DNA of 41,661 nt, taken from Blautia sp. Its GTDB lineage: Bacteria; Bacillota; Clostridia; Lachnospirales; Lachnospiraceae. The DNA lies in NCBI GenBank assembly GCA_030841965.1, contig JAUUSJ010000018.1:1-41661 (forward strand), written 5' to 3'. The notes below the pieces were generated by a model. The model saw nothing but the letters and a program-made list of their open reading frames with translations, was not told where the DNA came from and did no database searches. The translations under genes and the position numbers were made by a program. Of this stretch, positions 14,332-22,319 are shown one piece after another. Numbering within the stretch: position 1 is the first letter of the stretch; each line of letters opens with the position of its first letter.

Positions 14332-15939
14332 ATGGGAATGTTTTTAAATAGCAGAGCCCCATTTGATTTTTATAAAAGAATTGTGTCGGGCAAGTATTTT
14401 GTGGATAAATCAGCATTAATAGAAGAGTTGATTCCAGCACTTGCAATGAATGAGAATCTTTTTTGCATTACAAGACCTCGCCGATTTGGAAAAACTGTGA
14501 TGGCGAATATGATTGGTGCATTTTTCGAGAAATCTGTGGATGGAAGAGGAGTATTTGGAAGTCTTGATATAGCGAAAAATAGAGATTATAAGAAACATTT
14601 GAATCAACATAATGTAATTTATGTTGATTTTAGCAGAGTTGCTAGAGATTGCGCTAGCTATAGACAATATATAGATAGAATCCAAGATGGAATAAGCAAA
14701 GATTTGGTGGAAGCATATCCAGCACTTCATCTTGATATGACATCTGCAATATGGGATATTTTGGCGAATATTTTTGAAAAAACAGGGGATATTTTTATTT
14801 TTATATTGGATGAGTGGGATGCTGTGTTTCATATGGAATTTGTCTCCGAAAGAGAGCAAAAAGAGTATTTGATTTTTTTGAAAAATTTATTGAAGGATCA
14901 GATATATGTAGAATTGGCTTATATGACAGGTGTGCTGCCAATTGCAAAGTATTCTAGTGGTTCAGAACTTAATATGTTCGTGGAATATGATATGACAAAG
15001 ACAAAAAGATTTAGCGAGTACTTTGGATTTTCGGAAAATGAAGTGGATTTTTTGTTTCAAATATATAGGGAAAACACGGTGAATCCAGAAATAGAAAGAG
15101 AAAATTTGCGTATCTGGTATGATGGATATTATACGGTAAAGGGAAGAAAAATGTATAATCCGCGTTCAGTTATATGTGCTTTAACAAATAATGAATTATC
15201 TAATTATTGGACAAGTTCAGGACCTTATGATGAGATTTTTTATTATATTCGCAATCATATAGAGGAGGTTCGGGAAGATATTGTTTTAATGATTGCAGAA
15301 GAGGGAGTAGAGACAGAAATTCAGGAATATGCAGCAGTTTCCATGAGTCTTGACACAAAGAGCGAAATTTATTCAGCAATGGTTGTCTATGGTCTCTTGA
15401 CTTATTATGAGGGGAAAGTGTTTATTCCAAATCGAGAATTATTAGAACAGTTTAAGCGGTTGCTGTTGACCAAAGAATCTTTAGGATATGTATATAATTT
15501 GGCGAGAGAGTCTGAAAAGATGTTAAAAGCTACATTGTCGAAGGATACAGAGACGATGGTGAAAATTCTTAAATATGCTCATGACACAGAATCTCCTATT
15601 CTTTCTTATAATAGTGAGATAGAGCTCTCGGCAGTGGTAAATCTTGTTTATTTATCGGCGAGGGATAAATACCGTGTGGAGCGTGAAGATAAGGCGGGAG
15701 AGGGATATGTAGATTTTATTTTTTATCCCGAGCAGAGAAATGCGAATGCTATTATTTTGGAACTGAAAATAGATTCTACTCCAGAAGAAGCTATCTCTCA
15801 GATTAAACAGAAAAACTATGTTTTTCGTATAAAAGGAAAACTCGGAGAAAAACCAAAATATACAGGGAAGATACTTGCAGTTGGAATAAGCTATAGCAGG
15901 AAAACGAAAGAACATTTTTGTAAGGTAGAGGAAATATAA
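14332..15939 (+). CDS. AAA-ATPase-like / PD-(D/E)XK nuclease-like protein (DUF1703 type)
   Basis: The 535-residue protein has an N-terminal AAA-ATPase_like domain and a C-terminal PDDEXK_9 domain. It opens with the family hallmark F.K.I....YFVDKS, then a Walker A-type TRPRRFGKT (47-55) and Walker B FIFILDEWD. Near the C-terminus YVDFIFYP followed by ILELKID gives the D...ExK nuclease-like signature. The family is abundant in many gut anaerobes, often as many paralogues, and its function is unknown. ATG 14332 has GAGGGGA upstream; an in-frame GTG at 14299 is less likely. It is followed by a terminator. Confidence 0.88.
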   Translation: MGMFLNSRAPFDFYKRIVSGKYFVDKSALIEELIPALAMNENLFCITRPRRFGKTVMANMIGAFFEKSVDGRGVFGSLDIAKNRDYKKHLNQHNVIYVDFSRVARDCASYRQYIDRIQDGISKDLVEAYPALHLDMTSAIWDILANIFEKTGDIFIFILDEWDAVFHMEFVSEREQKEYLIFLKNLLKDQIYVELAYMTGVLPIAKYSSGSELNMFVEYDMTKTKRFSEYFGFSENEVDFLFQIYRENTVNPEIERENLRIWYDGYYTVKGRKMYNPRSVICALTNNELSNYWTSSGPYDEIFYYIRNHIEEVREDIVLMIAEEGVETEIQEYAAVSMSLDTKSEIYSAMVVYGLLTYYEGKVFIPNRELLEQFKRLLLTKESLGYVYNLARESEKMLKATLSKDTETMVKILKYAHDTESPILSYNSEIELSAVVNLVYLSARDKYRVEREDKAGEGYVDFIFYPEQRNANAIILELKIDSTPEEAISQIKQKNYVFRIKGKLGEKPKYTGKILAVGISYSRKTKEHFCKVEEI

Positions 15940-15947
15940 AATTTAGT

Positions 15948-15990
15948 AAAAAAAGAGCTACAGTCTGTAGAGGATGTAGTCTCTTTTTTT
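15948..15990 (+). terminator. Terminator after the AAA-ATPase-like gene, twin of 16722
   Basis: A run of A, then GAGCTACA pairing with TGTAGTCTC (one bulge), then seven T. The left half AAAGAGCTACAGTCTGTAG is identical to the terminator at 16722. It also contains a competing small hairpin CTACA-gtc-TGTAG. Confidence 0.75.
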
Positions 15991-16137
15991 CCCTTTTTTT
16001 GTAATTTGCAATTAGTAGTAGCTTTATTGATGGAAATGTGGTATCATAATTTCGGTAAAAATGAATTGAAAAAAGAAGTAGAAGCAAACTGGTTAGTGTG
16101 AGGATACGATAGATACTAGAGAGTTTATTGAATTGAC

Positions 16138-16157
16138 ATATCGCCAGAAGGCGATAT
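16138..16157 (+). other. Perfect leader hairpin before the HD gene
   Basis: ATATCGCC-agaa-GGCGATAT is a perfect 8-base-pair hairpin with a four-base loop, 26 bases before the HD gene start. No T run follows, so it is not a terminator. It may be a leader control element or an operator. The rest of 15991-16183 shows no gene and no clear promoter. Confidence 0.5.
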
Positions 16158-16183
16158 CAGAAGAAGGAAAGTGAGGATTATCG

Positions 16184-16678
16184 ATGGAGATTATATTATC
16201 TGAGGATATTGTTCCAGGATATTTAGAGGATGTGAGAAATATCCTTATAAGTGAAGAATTTCTGATGTTGAGCAGATATGTTCAACATCAATGGACGACT
16301 AGATTGATGCATAGTGTGAATGTGTCTTATATTTCATGGTTAATAGCAAGAAAATTAGGCGGGAATACAAAAACAGTTGCCAGAGCTGGATTATTACATG
16401 ATTTTTGTTTGTATGATTTCAAAGAAAAATCACCGACTGGTGAACATCAATTGTTTTATCATCCGAAGGTAGCAGCGAAAAATAGCGATGAAGTTTTTGG
16501 CATTAGTGAGCAAGAGAGGAATGCGATACTTAGTCATATGTTTCCTCTTGGACCAATGCCAAGGAATAAAGAAGCATGGATTATAACAGTGGCAGATAAA
16601 ATCTGTGCAACAATGGAGTTTTGTCATATCAATATTGCCCTGGCAAGACGAAACCGTGTGAGAGTTGTTGGGGCTTAA
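16184..16678 (+). CDS. HD-domain phosphohydrolase-like protein
   Basis: The 164-residue protein carries an HD metal-binding core: His43 in RLMHSVNVSY, His72-Asp73 in AGLLHDF, later histidines in YHPKVAAK and SHMFP, and a final VADKICA that supplies the last aspartate. This arrangement is seen in small clostridial HD proteins acting on phosphate esters or nucleotides, but the substrate is unknown. AAGGAAAGTGAGG precedes the ATG. It is a single-gene unit between two twin terminators. Confidence 0.82.
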   Translation: MEIILSEDIVPGYLEDVRNILISEEFLMLSRYVQHQWTTRLMHSVNVSYISWLIARKLGGNTKTVARAGLLHDFCLYDFKEKSPTGEHQLFYHPKVAAKNSDEVFGISEQERNAILSHMFPLGPMPRNKEAWIITVADKICATMEFCHINIALARRNRVRVVGA

Positions 16679-16721
16679 GTCTTAGGAAGTTCCTTAGGAT
16701 AATAAAATTTAAGAATTTCAC

Positions 16722-16766
16722 AAAAAAAGAGCTACAGTCTGTAGAGACAATGTAAGCTCTTTTTTT
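16722..16766. terminator. Bidirectional terminator between HD gene and cellobiose phosphorylase
   Basis: A run of seven A, GAGCTACA pairing with TGTAAGCTC (one bulge), then seven T. A runs on the left and T runs on the right allow it to end both converging transcripts. It shares its left half with the terminator at 15948. Confidence 0.8.
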
Positions 16767-16773
16767 GATGGAA

Positions 16774-19203
16774 TCATCCCAGTATAACAGTGACAAGGCA
16801 TTCTTTATTGGAGGAGAGAATGGTATTGGAATCTTGGGAGTGCCCATCCACGATTACTTTCTTGATACCCTTTTCTACTCCATCTGGATTTTTCACAGTA
16901 ATATGATAGGTGCATCCACGGTAGAATCTAGTTACTTTAAATTCTCTCAGAGAAGAAGGAATACAGGGGTCGATGATTAATCCGTCATAACTTGGCTGAA
17001 TACCGAGGATATACTGAGATATATTGACAAAAGTCCAGGCGGCAGTTCCCGTCAGCCAACTATTTTTCGCTTCTCCGTGTTTTGGAGCGTCTGCTCCTGC
17101 AATCATCTGAGAATATATATAAGGTTCTGTCTTATGTATCTCACTGATATCTTCAATATAGGTAGGACAGGTTTTCTTATAAATTTCAAATGCCCTATTT
17201 CCTCGCCCGATTACTGTCTCTGCTATGGAAATCCAAGGATTATTATGACAGAAAATTCCCGCATTTTCTTTATATCCAGGAGGATAGGAGGAGATTTCTC
17301 CGAGGTTTAAGTAATATTTCTGATAGGCAGGTTGTTGTAGCATAATTCCGTATTTTGTGTCTAAATATTTTTTTACATTGTCAAGGGCTTTTTTTGCATA
17401 TCCTTCCTTGACACCAACTTCTGCCAGCACGCAAAATCCCTGTGGCTCAATAAAAATTTTCCCTTCTTCATTTTCTTTTGAGCCGACTTTCGCTCCAAAT
17501 GCGTCATAGGCGCGGAGAAACCACTCGCCATCCCATCCATCAGATAAAATAGCATGATACATTTCAGTTACAGATTCCATCGCCTTTTTTGCGTCATCTT
17601 TTTGACCGAGCAATTCGAGGATTTTCGCATATTCCTTTCCGTATTTTACAAACATCCCAGCGATAAAAATGGATTCTGCTATCGGACCTTTAGAAGGTCC
17701 CGTTGTCTGAAAAGACTCTCCAGGTTCCGATGAAAAACAGTTTAGATTTAAGCAATCGTTCCAGTCCGCTCGTCCAATTAGAGGAAGCCTATGAGGACCT
17801 AAATTGGAGAGTGTATAGTTGAAGGAGGATTTTAAATGCTCTAAGAGAGGAGCAGCCTTGGAGGAATCGTTATCATAGTCAACCATTTCTTCCAAAATAG
17901 AAAAATCTCCTGTTTCTTTTAGATAGGCAGTCACAGCGGCGATAAGCCAGAGAGGGTCATCGTTAAATCCGCTTCCAATATCAAGATTGCCTCGTTTCGT
18001 AAGAGGCTGGTATTGATGGTAGGCACTTCCATCTTCCATCTGTGTGGCGGCGATATCTAAAATTCTCTGTCTCGCTCTTTCTGGAACTAAATGTACAAAC
18101 CCGAGTAAATCTTGGCAGGAATCTCGAAATCCCATTCCTCTTCCTGTTCCCGACTCAAAATACGAGGCAGACCTGGACATATTGAAAGTGACCATGCACT
18201 GGTATTGATTCCAAATATTTACCATGCGAGATAATTTCTCATCCGGCGCCTCAAGATGATAGCGAGACAATAATTTTTCCCAGTAAGTAGATAAAGAAGT
18301 CAATGCATTTTCCACTTGCTTATCTGTCTGAAACTGTCTCATAATAGTCAGAGCAGGAGTCTTATTGATGATATTTGGAGCCTCCCATTTTTGGTCGGCA
18401 TTATTTTCGGCATATCCAAGAATAAAAATCAAGCTTTTACTCTCACCAGGCTTTAGCGTAAGAAAAATACAGTGAGAACCGATAACAGCTCCGCCATTTG
18501 CAAGAGTCTGATAAGAAGTATCACAGGAGACTGCCTTTGGATTTTGGATATCCCCGTAAGCTCCGAGAAACACATCACGGTCTGTATCAAATCCATCGAT
18601 AGATTGATTTACCGTGTAAAAGGCATAGTGATTTCTTCTCTCTCTGTACTCTGTCTTATGATAAATTGTAGAACCGCAAACTTCTACTTCGCCTAAACTT
18701 AAATTCCTCTGAAAGTTAGTACAATCATCCACTGCATTCCAGAAACAAAACTCCACATAGGAATGCAACGTGAGAGTTTTTTCCTCGTCAGACTCATTTG
18801 TCAACACAAGCTGATTCACCTCGCATGTCGTAGAGAGAGGAACGAAAGCAGTCAATTTTGCCTTTACTTCTTTTTTTCTTGAAATAAATCTCGTATATCC
18901 AAGCCCGTGATGACATTCATAGAAATCAAGCGGAGTCTTCATAGGCTGCCATCCTGGATTCCATATCGTATCTCCATCCTTTATAAAATAATAGCGACCA
19001 TTCGTGTCAGCTGGCACATTATTATATCGGTAGCGAGTGAGACGAAGAAGCTTCGCATCCTTATAAAAACTATATCCACCGCAAGTATTGGAAATAAGCG
19101 AGAAGAAATCCTCATTTCCAAGATAATTAATCCAAGGATTCGGTGTCGCTGGATTTTCGATAATATACTCTTTGTTCTTGTCGTCAAAATGTCCATATTT
19201 CAT
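16774..19203 (-). CDS. Cellobiose phosphorylase, GH94
   Basis: The 809-residue protein has the expected length. Its N-terminal MKYGHFDDKNKEYIIENPAT and NPWINYLGNEDFFSLISNT are characteristic of cellobiose phosphorylases, as is GMGFRDSCQDLLGF. The DWND motif at residues 480-483 holds the family's general acid. The enzyme splits cellobiose with phosphate into glucose-1-phosphate and glucose in the cytoplasm, saving ATP. I chose the start at 19203 because relatives begin MKYGHFD; an in-frame ATG 18 codons upstream is possible. It follows yesL in the same direction with an 82-base gap. With the GH31 and GH3 enzymes downstream, it fits breakdown of imported glucan oligosaccharides. Cellodextrin phosphorylase is a less likely alternative. 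Confidence 0.9.
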   Translation of the reverse strand: MKYGHFDDKNKEYIIENPATPNPWINYLGNEDFFSLISNTCGGYSFYKDAKLLRLTRYRYNNVPADTNGRYYFIKDGDTIWNPGWQPMKTPLDFYECHHGLGYTRFISRKKEVKAKLTAFVPLSTTCEVNQLVLTNESDEEKTLTLHSYVEFCFWNAVDDCTNFQRNLSLGEVEVCGSTIYHKTEYRERRNHYAFYTVNQSIDGFDTDRDVFLGAYGDIQNPKAVSCDTSYQTLANGGAVIGSHCIFLTLKPGESKSLIFILGYAENNADQKWEAPNIINKTPALTIMRQFQTDKQVENALTSLSTYWEKLLSRYHLEAPDEKLSRMVNIWNQYQCMVTFNMSRSASYFESGTGRGMGFRDSCQDLLGFVHLVPERARQRILDIAATQMEDGSAYHQYQPLTKRGNLDIGSGFNDDPLWLIAAVTAYLKETGDFSILEEMVDYDNDSSKAAPLLEHLKSSFNYTLSNLGPHRLPLIGRADWNDCLNLNCFSSEPGESFQTTGPSKGPIAESIFIAGMFVKYGKEYAKILELLGQKDDAKKAMESVTEMYHAILSDGWDGEWFLRAYDAFGAKVGSKENEEGKIFIEPQGFCVLAEVGVKEGYAKKALDNVKKYLDTKYGIMLQQPAYQKYYLNLGEISSYPPGYKENAGIFCHNNPWISIAETVIGRGNRAFEIYKKTCPTYIEDISEIHKTEPYIYSQMIAGADAPKHGEAKNSWLTGTAAWTFVNISQYILGIQPSYDGLIIDPCIPSSLREFKVTRFYRGCTYHITVKNPDGVEKGIKKVIVDGHSQDSNTILSSNKECLVTVILG

Positions 19204-19285
19204 AATAATCTCATTCCTTTCTTTATCCATAAAACTAGATGCTCTTTTCAAATACATCCAAAAATTTTTTAATATCTAAGCACTT

Positions 19286-19915
19286 CTATCTCTCCTCAGA
19301 AGTCACTGGAATCTCCTCATACTTCTCAAACACCTTTGTGAGGGGAAAGGAGGCACAGTAGGCAAAAAAGGCAAATCCAAATATCATTAAAAAAACGCGG
19401 AATATATTCGATACATATATAAGCGCTACAAAAATGATAAAAATAAGACTAAGAAGTATCGTCTGACGTGGATTTGCCAGAGCAAGTAAAACAGAATTTT
19501 TAATCGTCTGTCTTAATGTATTTTCAAATCTAGCTGTCAACGCAAATATATAAAAGAAAGAAAAAAGATAAAGCAAGGCAAATAAAATTAAAAAAACAAG
19601 AGCAATATTTGCCATAGCTGTGTGGAGCGTAAGCCAGAACGAAAAATTAAAAATAAGAATAAAACCCACTACAAAATAAACAAAAAATAAAGCTAATGAA
19701 CTCCAAAAGCTCCTCCGAAAAGCATAAAAGTATAACTTTATCATACTACTTCCCTCATTTCTCACGTTTTGCATCGTGACAGAAAATAATGCCGTTATAG
19801 CCGGACCAATTGTCACAATAGGAATACAAGTAATAAGAAAAATAATATTTAAAATTGTGTAATCAGCTAACATACCTAAAAATTGAAAAATAGAGCTCTC
19901 CGTATTAAATCTCAT
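19286..19915 (-). CDS. YesL-family membrane protein (DUF624)
   Basis: The 209-residue protein has about five or six hydrophobic helices. The N-terminal LADYTILNIIFLITCIPIVTIGPAITAL block is characteristic of the YesL/DUF624 family, which sits beside YesM/YesN and LplABC-type sugar transporter genes in Firmicutes. Its role is unknown, probably accessory to transport. AAGGAGG lies five bases before the ATG at 19915. The reading frame stays open upstream into element copy 5, but that extension has no ribosome site and translates repeat sequence. The gene leader therefore runs close to, or through, the element. Confidence 0.85.
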   Translation of the reverse strand: MRFNTESSIFQFLGMLADYTILNIIFLITCIPIVTIGPAITALFSVTMQNVRNEGSSMIKLYFYAFRRSFWSSLALFFVYFVVGFILIFNFSFWLTLHTAMANIALVFLILFALLYLFSFFYIFALTARFENTLRQTIKNSVLLALANPRQTILLSLIFIIFVALIYVSNIFRVFLMIFGFAFFAYCASFPLTKVFEKYEEIPVTSEER

Positions 19916-19949
19916 TTCTAACCTCCTTATAACATACAAAGTATTCAAG

Positions 19950-20168
19950 TTTCGCCGATAAACAGCCAAGAGAGAAAGCAGATATATGCCATGAAAACGA
20001 TAGAGAGTGGAGCGACTTTTCGATATACTTAGCTTTGACGTCAGAGCACTGTCTGAGCACCGCAGGTGCGAGTTTGCGGGAGGCGGCAAAAATCAGCGTA
20101 TGTCGAAAAATCGTGGGAACGAACGTGTTTGCAGGGCATATATCTGCTTTCTCTCTTAGCGTCTATCC
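19950..20168 (+). repeat. Dispersed hairpin element, copy 5 (diverged)
   Basis: This is a complete but older-looking copy in the divergent yesL/ABC interval. Arms 19965-19998 and 20127-20160 pair at 31 of 34 positions, with arm sequence unlike any other copy. The 8-base inner stem is broken: the left side reads TTTGACGTC instead of TTTGCCGCT. The middle stem has one mismatch. The apical stem GCACC-GCA-GGTGC is perfect and again differs from the other copies by paired changes. Confidence 0.93.
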
Positions 20169-20403
20169 CCAACATCCTTATATCTATTACTCTATACCAA
20201 ACCGCCCCCAAAAAACTACAGTAAAAAAAAGATGCAGTTTACCAAACAAAATAGAGATTTCGAGAAAAACACACAAAAAATGAGATTTCTTCTATACCGT
20301 TACTCCAATTTCATCGGTATCCAAAAAAAACGAGAAAATGCTACAATAACCTCATCAGAAACGTTGCAACAGCTGAAAAACGAAAGGAGAGAGATGAGAA
20401 ATC
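20169..20403 (+). promoter_or_regulatory. Upstream region of the LplABC-type transporter operon
   Basis: There is no gene here. ATACCG (about 20296) and CGGTAT (about 20315) form an inverted repeat with a 15-base gap. TACAAT at 20342-20347 is a -10 candidate without a matching -35. GTTGCAAC near 20363 is a short palindrome just downstream. This fits an activator-dependent promoter, perhaps for the YesN regulator at 24232, but nothing here is decisive. Confidence 0.35.
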
Positions 20404-20625
20404 ATGAAAACAAAAAAAACAACCGCACAGAGTCGGAGGCTATTTTACTGCCTAATACCATTTATTATTTTATGTTTTTTGTTTTCCTATTTTCCACTGC
20501 ATGGATGGATATACGCATTTTACGACTATAAACCACCCCTTAGCTTATCTCAGTGTGAATTTGTAGGAGCGAAATGGTTTAAGACATTATTTGCCAATAA
20601 GACACAAGTTGCACAGATGATTTAG
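20404..20625 (+). pseudogene. LplB-type sugar ABC permease, N-terminal part ended by in-frame TAG
   Basis: This 73-codon reading frame encodes the start of an LplB-type permease: a charged N-terminus, the first membrane helix (YCLIPFIILCFLFSYFPLHGWIYAF) and the conserved FYDYKPP stretch. It ends at a TAG at 20623-20625 immediately after QVAQMI. The same frame continues at once with VMKNTFAMS, which is where relatives read straight on. The two parts together give about 304 residues, the normal family length, so a single nonsense change (for example from CAG, AAG or TGG) is the simplest explanation. AAAGGAG lies 14 bases before the ATG. Alternatives are a sequencing error, read-through, or reinitiation at the ATG three bases later. 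Confidence 0.8.
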
Positions 20626-20628
20626 GTC

Positions 20629-21318
20629 ATGAAAAACACCTTTGCTATGAGCTTACTTGGAATTTTAACCTCTATTTTACCACTTGGCTTTGCCATTTTC
20701 CTAAATGAAATCAAATGCAAATGGTTTAAAAACATGGTTCAAACGCTGACAACTCTTCCAAACTTCATAAGCTGGGTACTTGTATATTCTGTAGCATTTA
20801 GTTTATTTACAGACAGTGGTATGGTAAACACGATTCTTACGAATCTTGGAATTATCACGACACCGATTAAGTTTTTGGATAGCGATGCACATACCTATCT
20901 CTGGATGACTCTTTGGAACCTCTGGAAGGGACTTGGATGGGGTGCCATTATGTATCTGGCCTCCATTGCGGGCATTGATGCCGAGCTATATGAGGCGGCG
21001 AGAGTGGACGGTGCAAATCGATTCCAGTTAATGAAAAATATTACATTGCCATCGCTTATGCCGACCTTCTTTGTACTTTTAATGATGTCAGTGGCAAACT
21101 TTTTGAATAACGGAATGGACCAGTATTATGTATTCCAAAACTCATTTAATAAGACACATATCCAGGTTCTTGACCTCTATGTCTACAATATAGGTATGAC
21201 GGGAAGTAGCCTATCTTTGGCGACCGCAATCAGTATGCTAAAGAGTATTGTCAGTGTAACTTTGCTTGTTATTGTCAATTTCGTGTCTAAGAAGACGCGT
21301 GGAGAATCGATTATTTAG
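20629..21318 (+). CDS. LplB-type sugar ABC permease, remaining part (PF00528 domain)
   Basis: The 229-residue frame carries the whole binding-protein-dependent permease domain, with helices 2-6. The cytoplasmic EAA loop reads EAARVDGANRFQLMKNITLPSLMP, the contact for the ATPase. It begins in the same frame as the 20404 fragment, three bases past its TAG, and has no ribosome site of its own. It could be made by reinitiation after the TAG, in which case the first helix would be a separate peptide. Its partner permease at 21334 and binding protein at 22320 look intact. No ATPase gene is present, as usual for this transporter class, which shares a housekeeping MsmX-type ATPase. Confidence 0.8.
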   Translation: MKNTFAMSLLGILTSILPLGFAIFLNEIKCKWFKNMVQTLTTLPNFISWVLVYSVAFSLFTDSGMVNTILTNLGIITTPIKFLDSDAHTYLWMTLWNLWKGLGWGAIMYLASIAGIDAELYEAARVDGANRFQLMKNITLPSLMPTFFVLLMMSVANFLNNGMDQYYVFQNSFNKTHIQVLDLYVYNIGMTGSSLSLATAISMLKSIVSVTLLVIVNFVSKKTRGESII

Positions 21319-21333
21319 GAAGGAGGAAATAAA

Positions 21334-22254
21334 ATGGAAGCAGTAGCGAAAAGAAAGAAAAAGATGAGCAGCGCCGATATTACATTTAATATCATAAACT
21401 ATGCTGTATTTTTCATTATCACATTGATTTGTGTATATCCATTTTACTATATGATAATTAATACAATCAGTGCGAATGATTTAAGTGCAAACGGTGTCAT
21501 TAATTTCCTTCCAAGACAGATTCATTTTGAGAATTATAAGCAAGTATTTGGATTAGATGGCCTTTTTACAGCGGCGGGAATCTCTGTCGCAAGAACAGTG
21601 ATTGGCACCTGCTGTACGGTTTTGGCATCTGCTTTTCTTGGATTTTTATTTACACAGGAAAAAATGTGGAAGAGACAGTTTTGGTATCGATTTTTCGTTA
21701 TCACGATGTATTTTAATGCTGGTTTGATACCGATGTTTGTCACAATGAAGACTTTACATCTCACGAATACTTTTTGGGTATATATTATTCCTGCCATCGT
21801 GCAGCCGTTTAATATTATTTTAGTAAAAACTTATATTGAGTCTATTCCAAAGGCATTGCAGGAAGCAGCGGAGATTGACGGTGCGGGGACATTGACGATT
21901 TTCTGGAAAATTATTCTTCCAGCATCTAAGCCGATTCTTGCGACGGTTGCCATTTTCTCAGCGGTAAATCAATGGAATTCCTTCCAGGATACTTTGATAT
22001 ATATTACAGACCAAAAACTGTATTCTTTGCAATATTTATTGTATACTTATATTAATCAGGCGAGCTCCTTAGCGGCGATGGTTCGAAATAATGGTACGGC
22101 GGCGTTAAGTGCAGCGGCTCTCGCAAGTCAGCAGACACCTACATCCATTCGTATGACGGTATCCGTTATCGTTGTACTCCCAATTCTCTGTGTTTATCCA
22201 ATTTTCCAGAGATTCTTCGTAAAGGGAATTATGATTGGTTCCGTAAAAGGCTAA
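21334..22254 (+). CDS. LplC/YtcP-type sugar ABC transporter permease
   Basis: The 306-residue protein has six predicted helices and the EAA loop EAAEIDGAGTLTIFWKIILPASKP. GGAAGGAGG precedes the ATG, 15 bases after the previous stop. It belongs to the CUT1-like group of Firmicute oligosaccharide and uronide transporters, and should pair with the interrupted permease at 20404-21318 to form the channel. Confidence 0.92.
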   Translation: MEAVAKRKKKMSSADITFNIINYAVFFIITLICVYPFYYMIINTISANDLSANGVINFLPRQIHFENYKQVFGLDGLFTAAGISVARTVIGTCCTVLASAFLGFLFTQEKMWKRQFWYRFFVITMYFNAGLIPMFVTMKTLHLTNTFWVYIIPAIVQPFNIILVKTYIESIPKALQEAAEIDGAGTLTIFWKIILPASKPILATVAIFSAVNQWNSFQDTLIYITDQKLYSLQYLLYTYINQASSLAAMVRNNGTAALSAAALASQQTPTSIRMTVSVIVVLPILCVYPIFQRFFVKGIMIGSVKG

Positions 22255-22319
22255 TACATAAGGGATAGAGGATGAGGAAGGCATTTATGATAAAATGATA
22301 GAAAGGAAGAAAAAAGAGT

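Noticed and set aside
20232..20531. 99-codon frame overlapping the start of the LplB-type permease
   Set aside because: It is out of frame with the permease, whose first helix and FYDYKPP motif are clearly conserved. Codon content looks like untranslated leader.
20404..21318. Frameshift in the first permease
   Set aside because: Both parts are in the same frame (20404 and 20629 differ by 225 bases), so the break is a stop codon and not an insertion or deletion.
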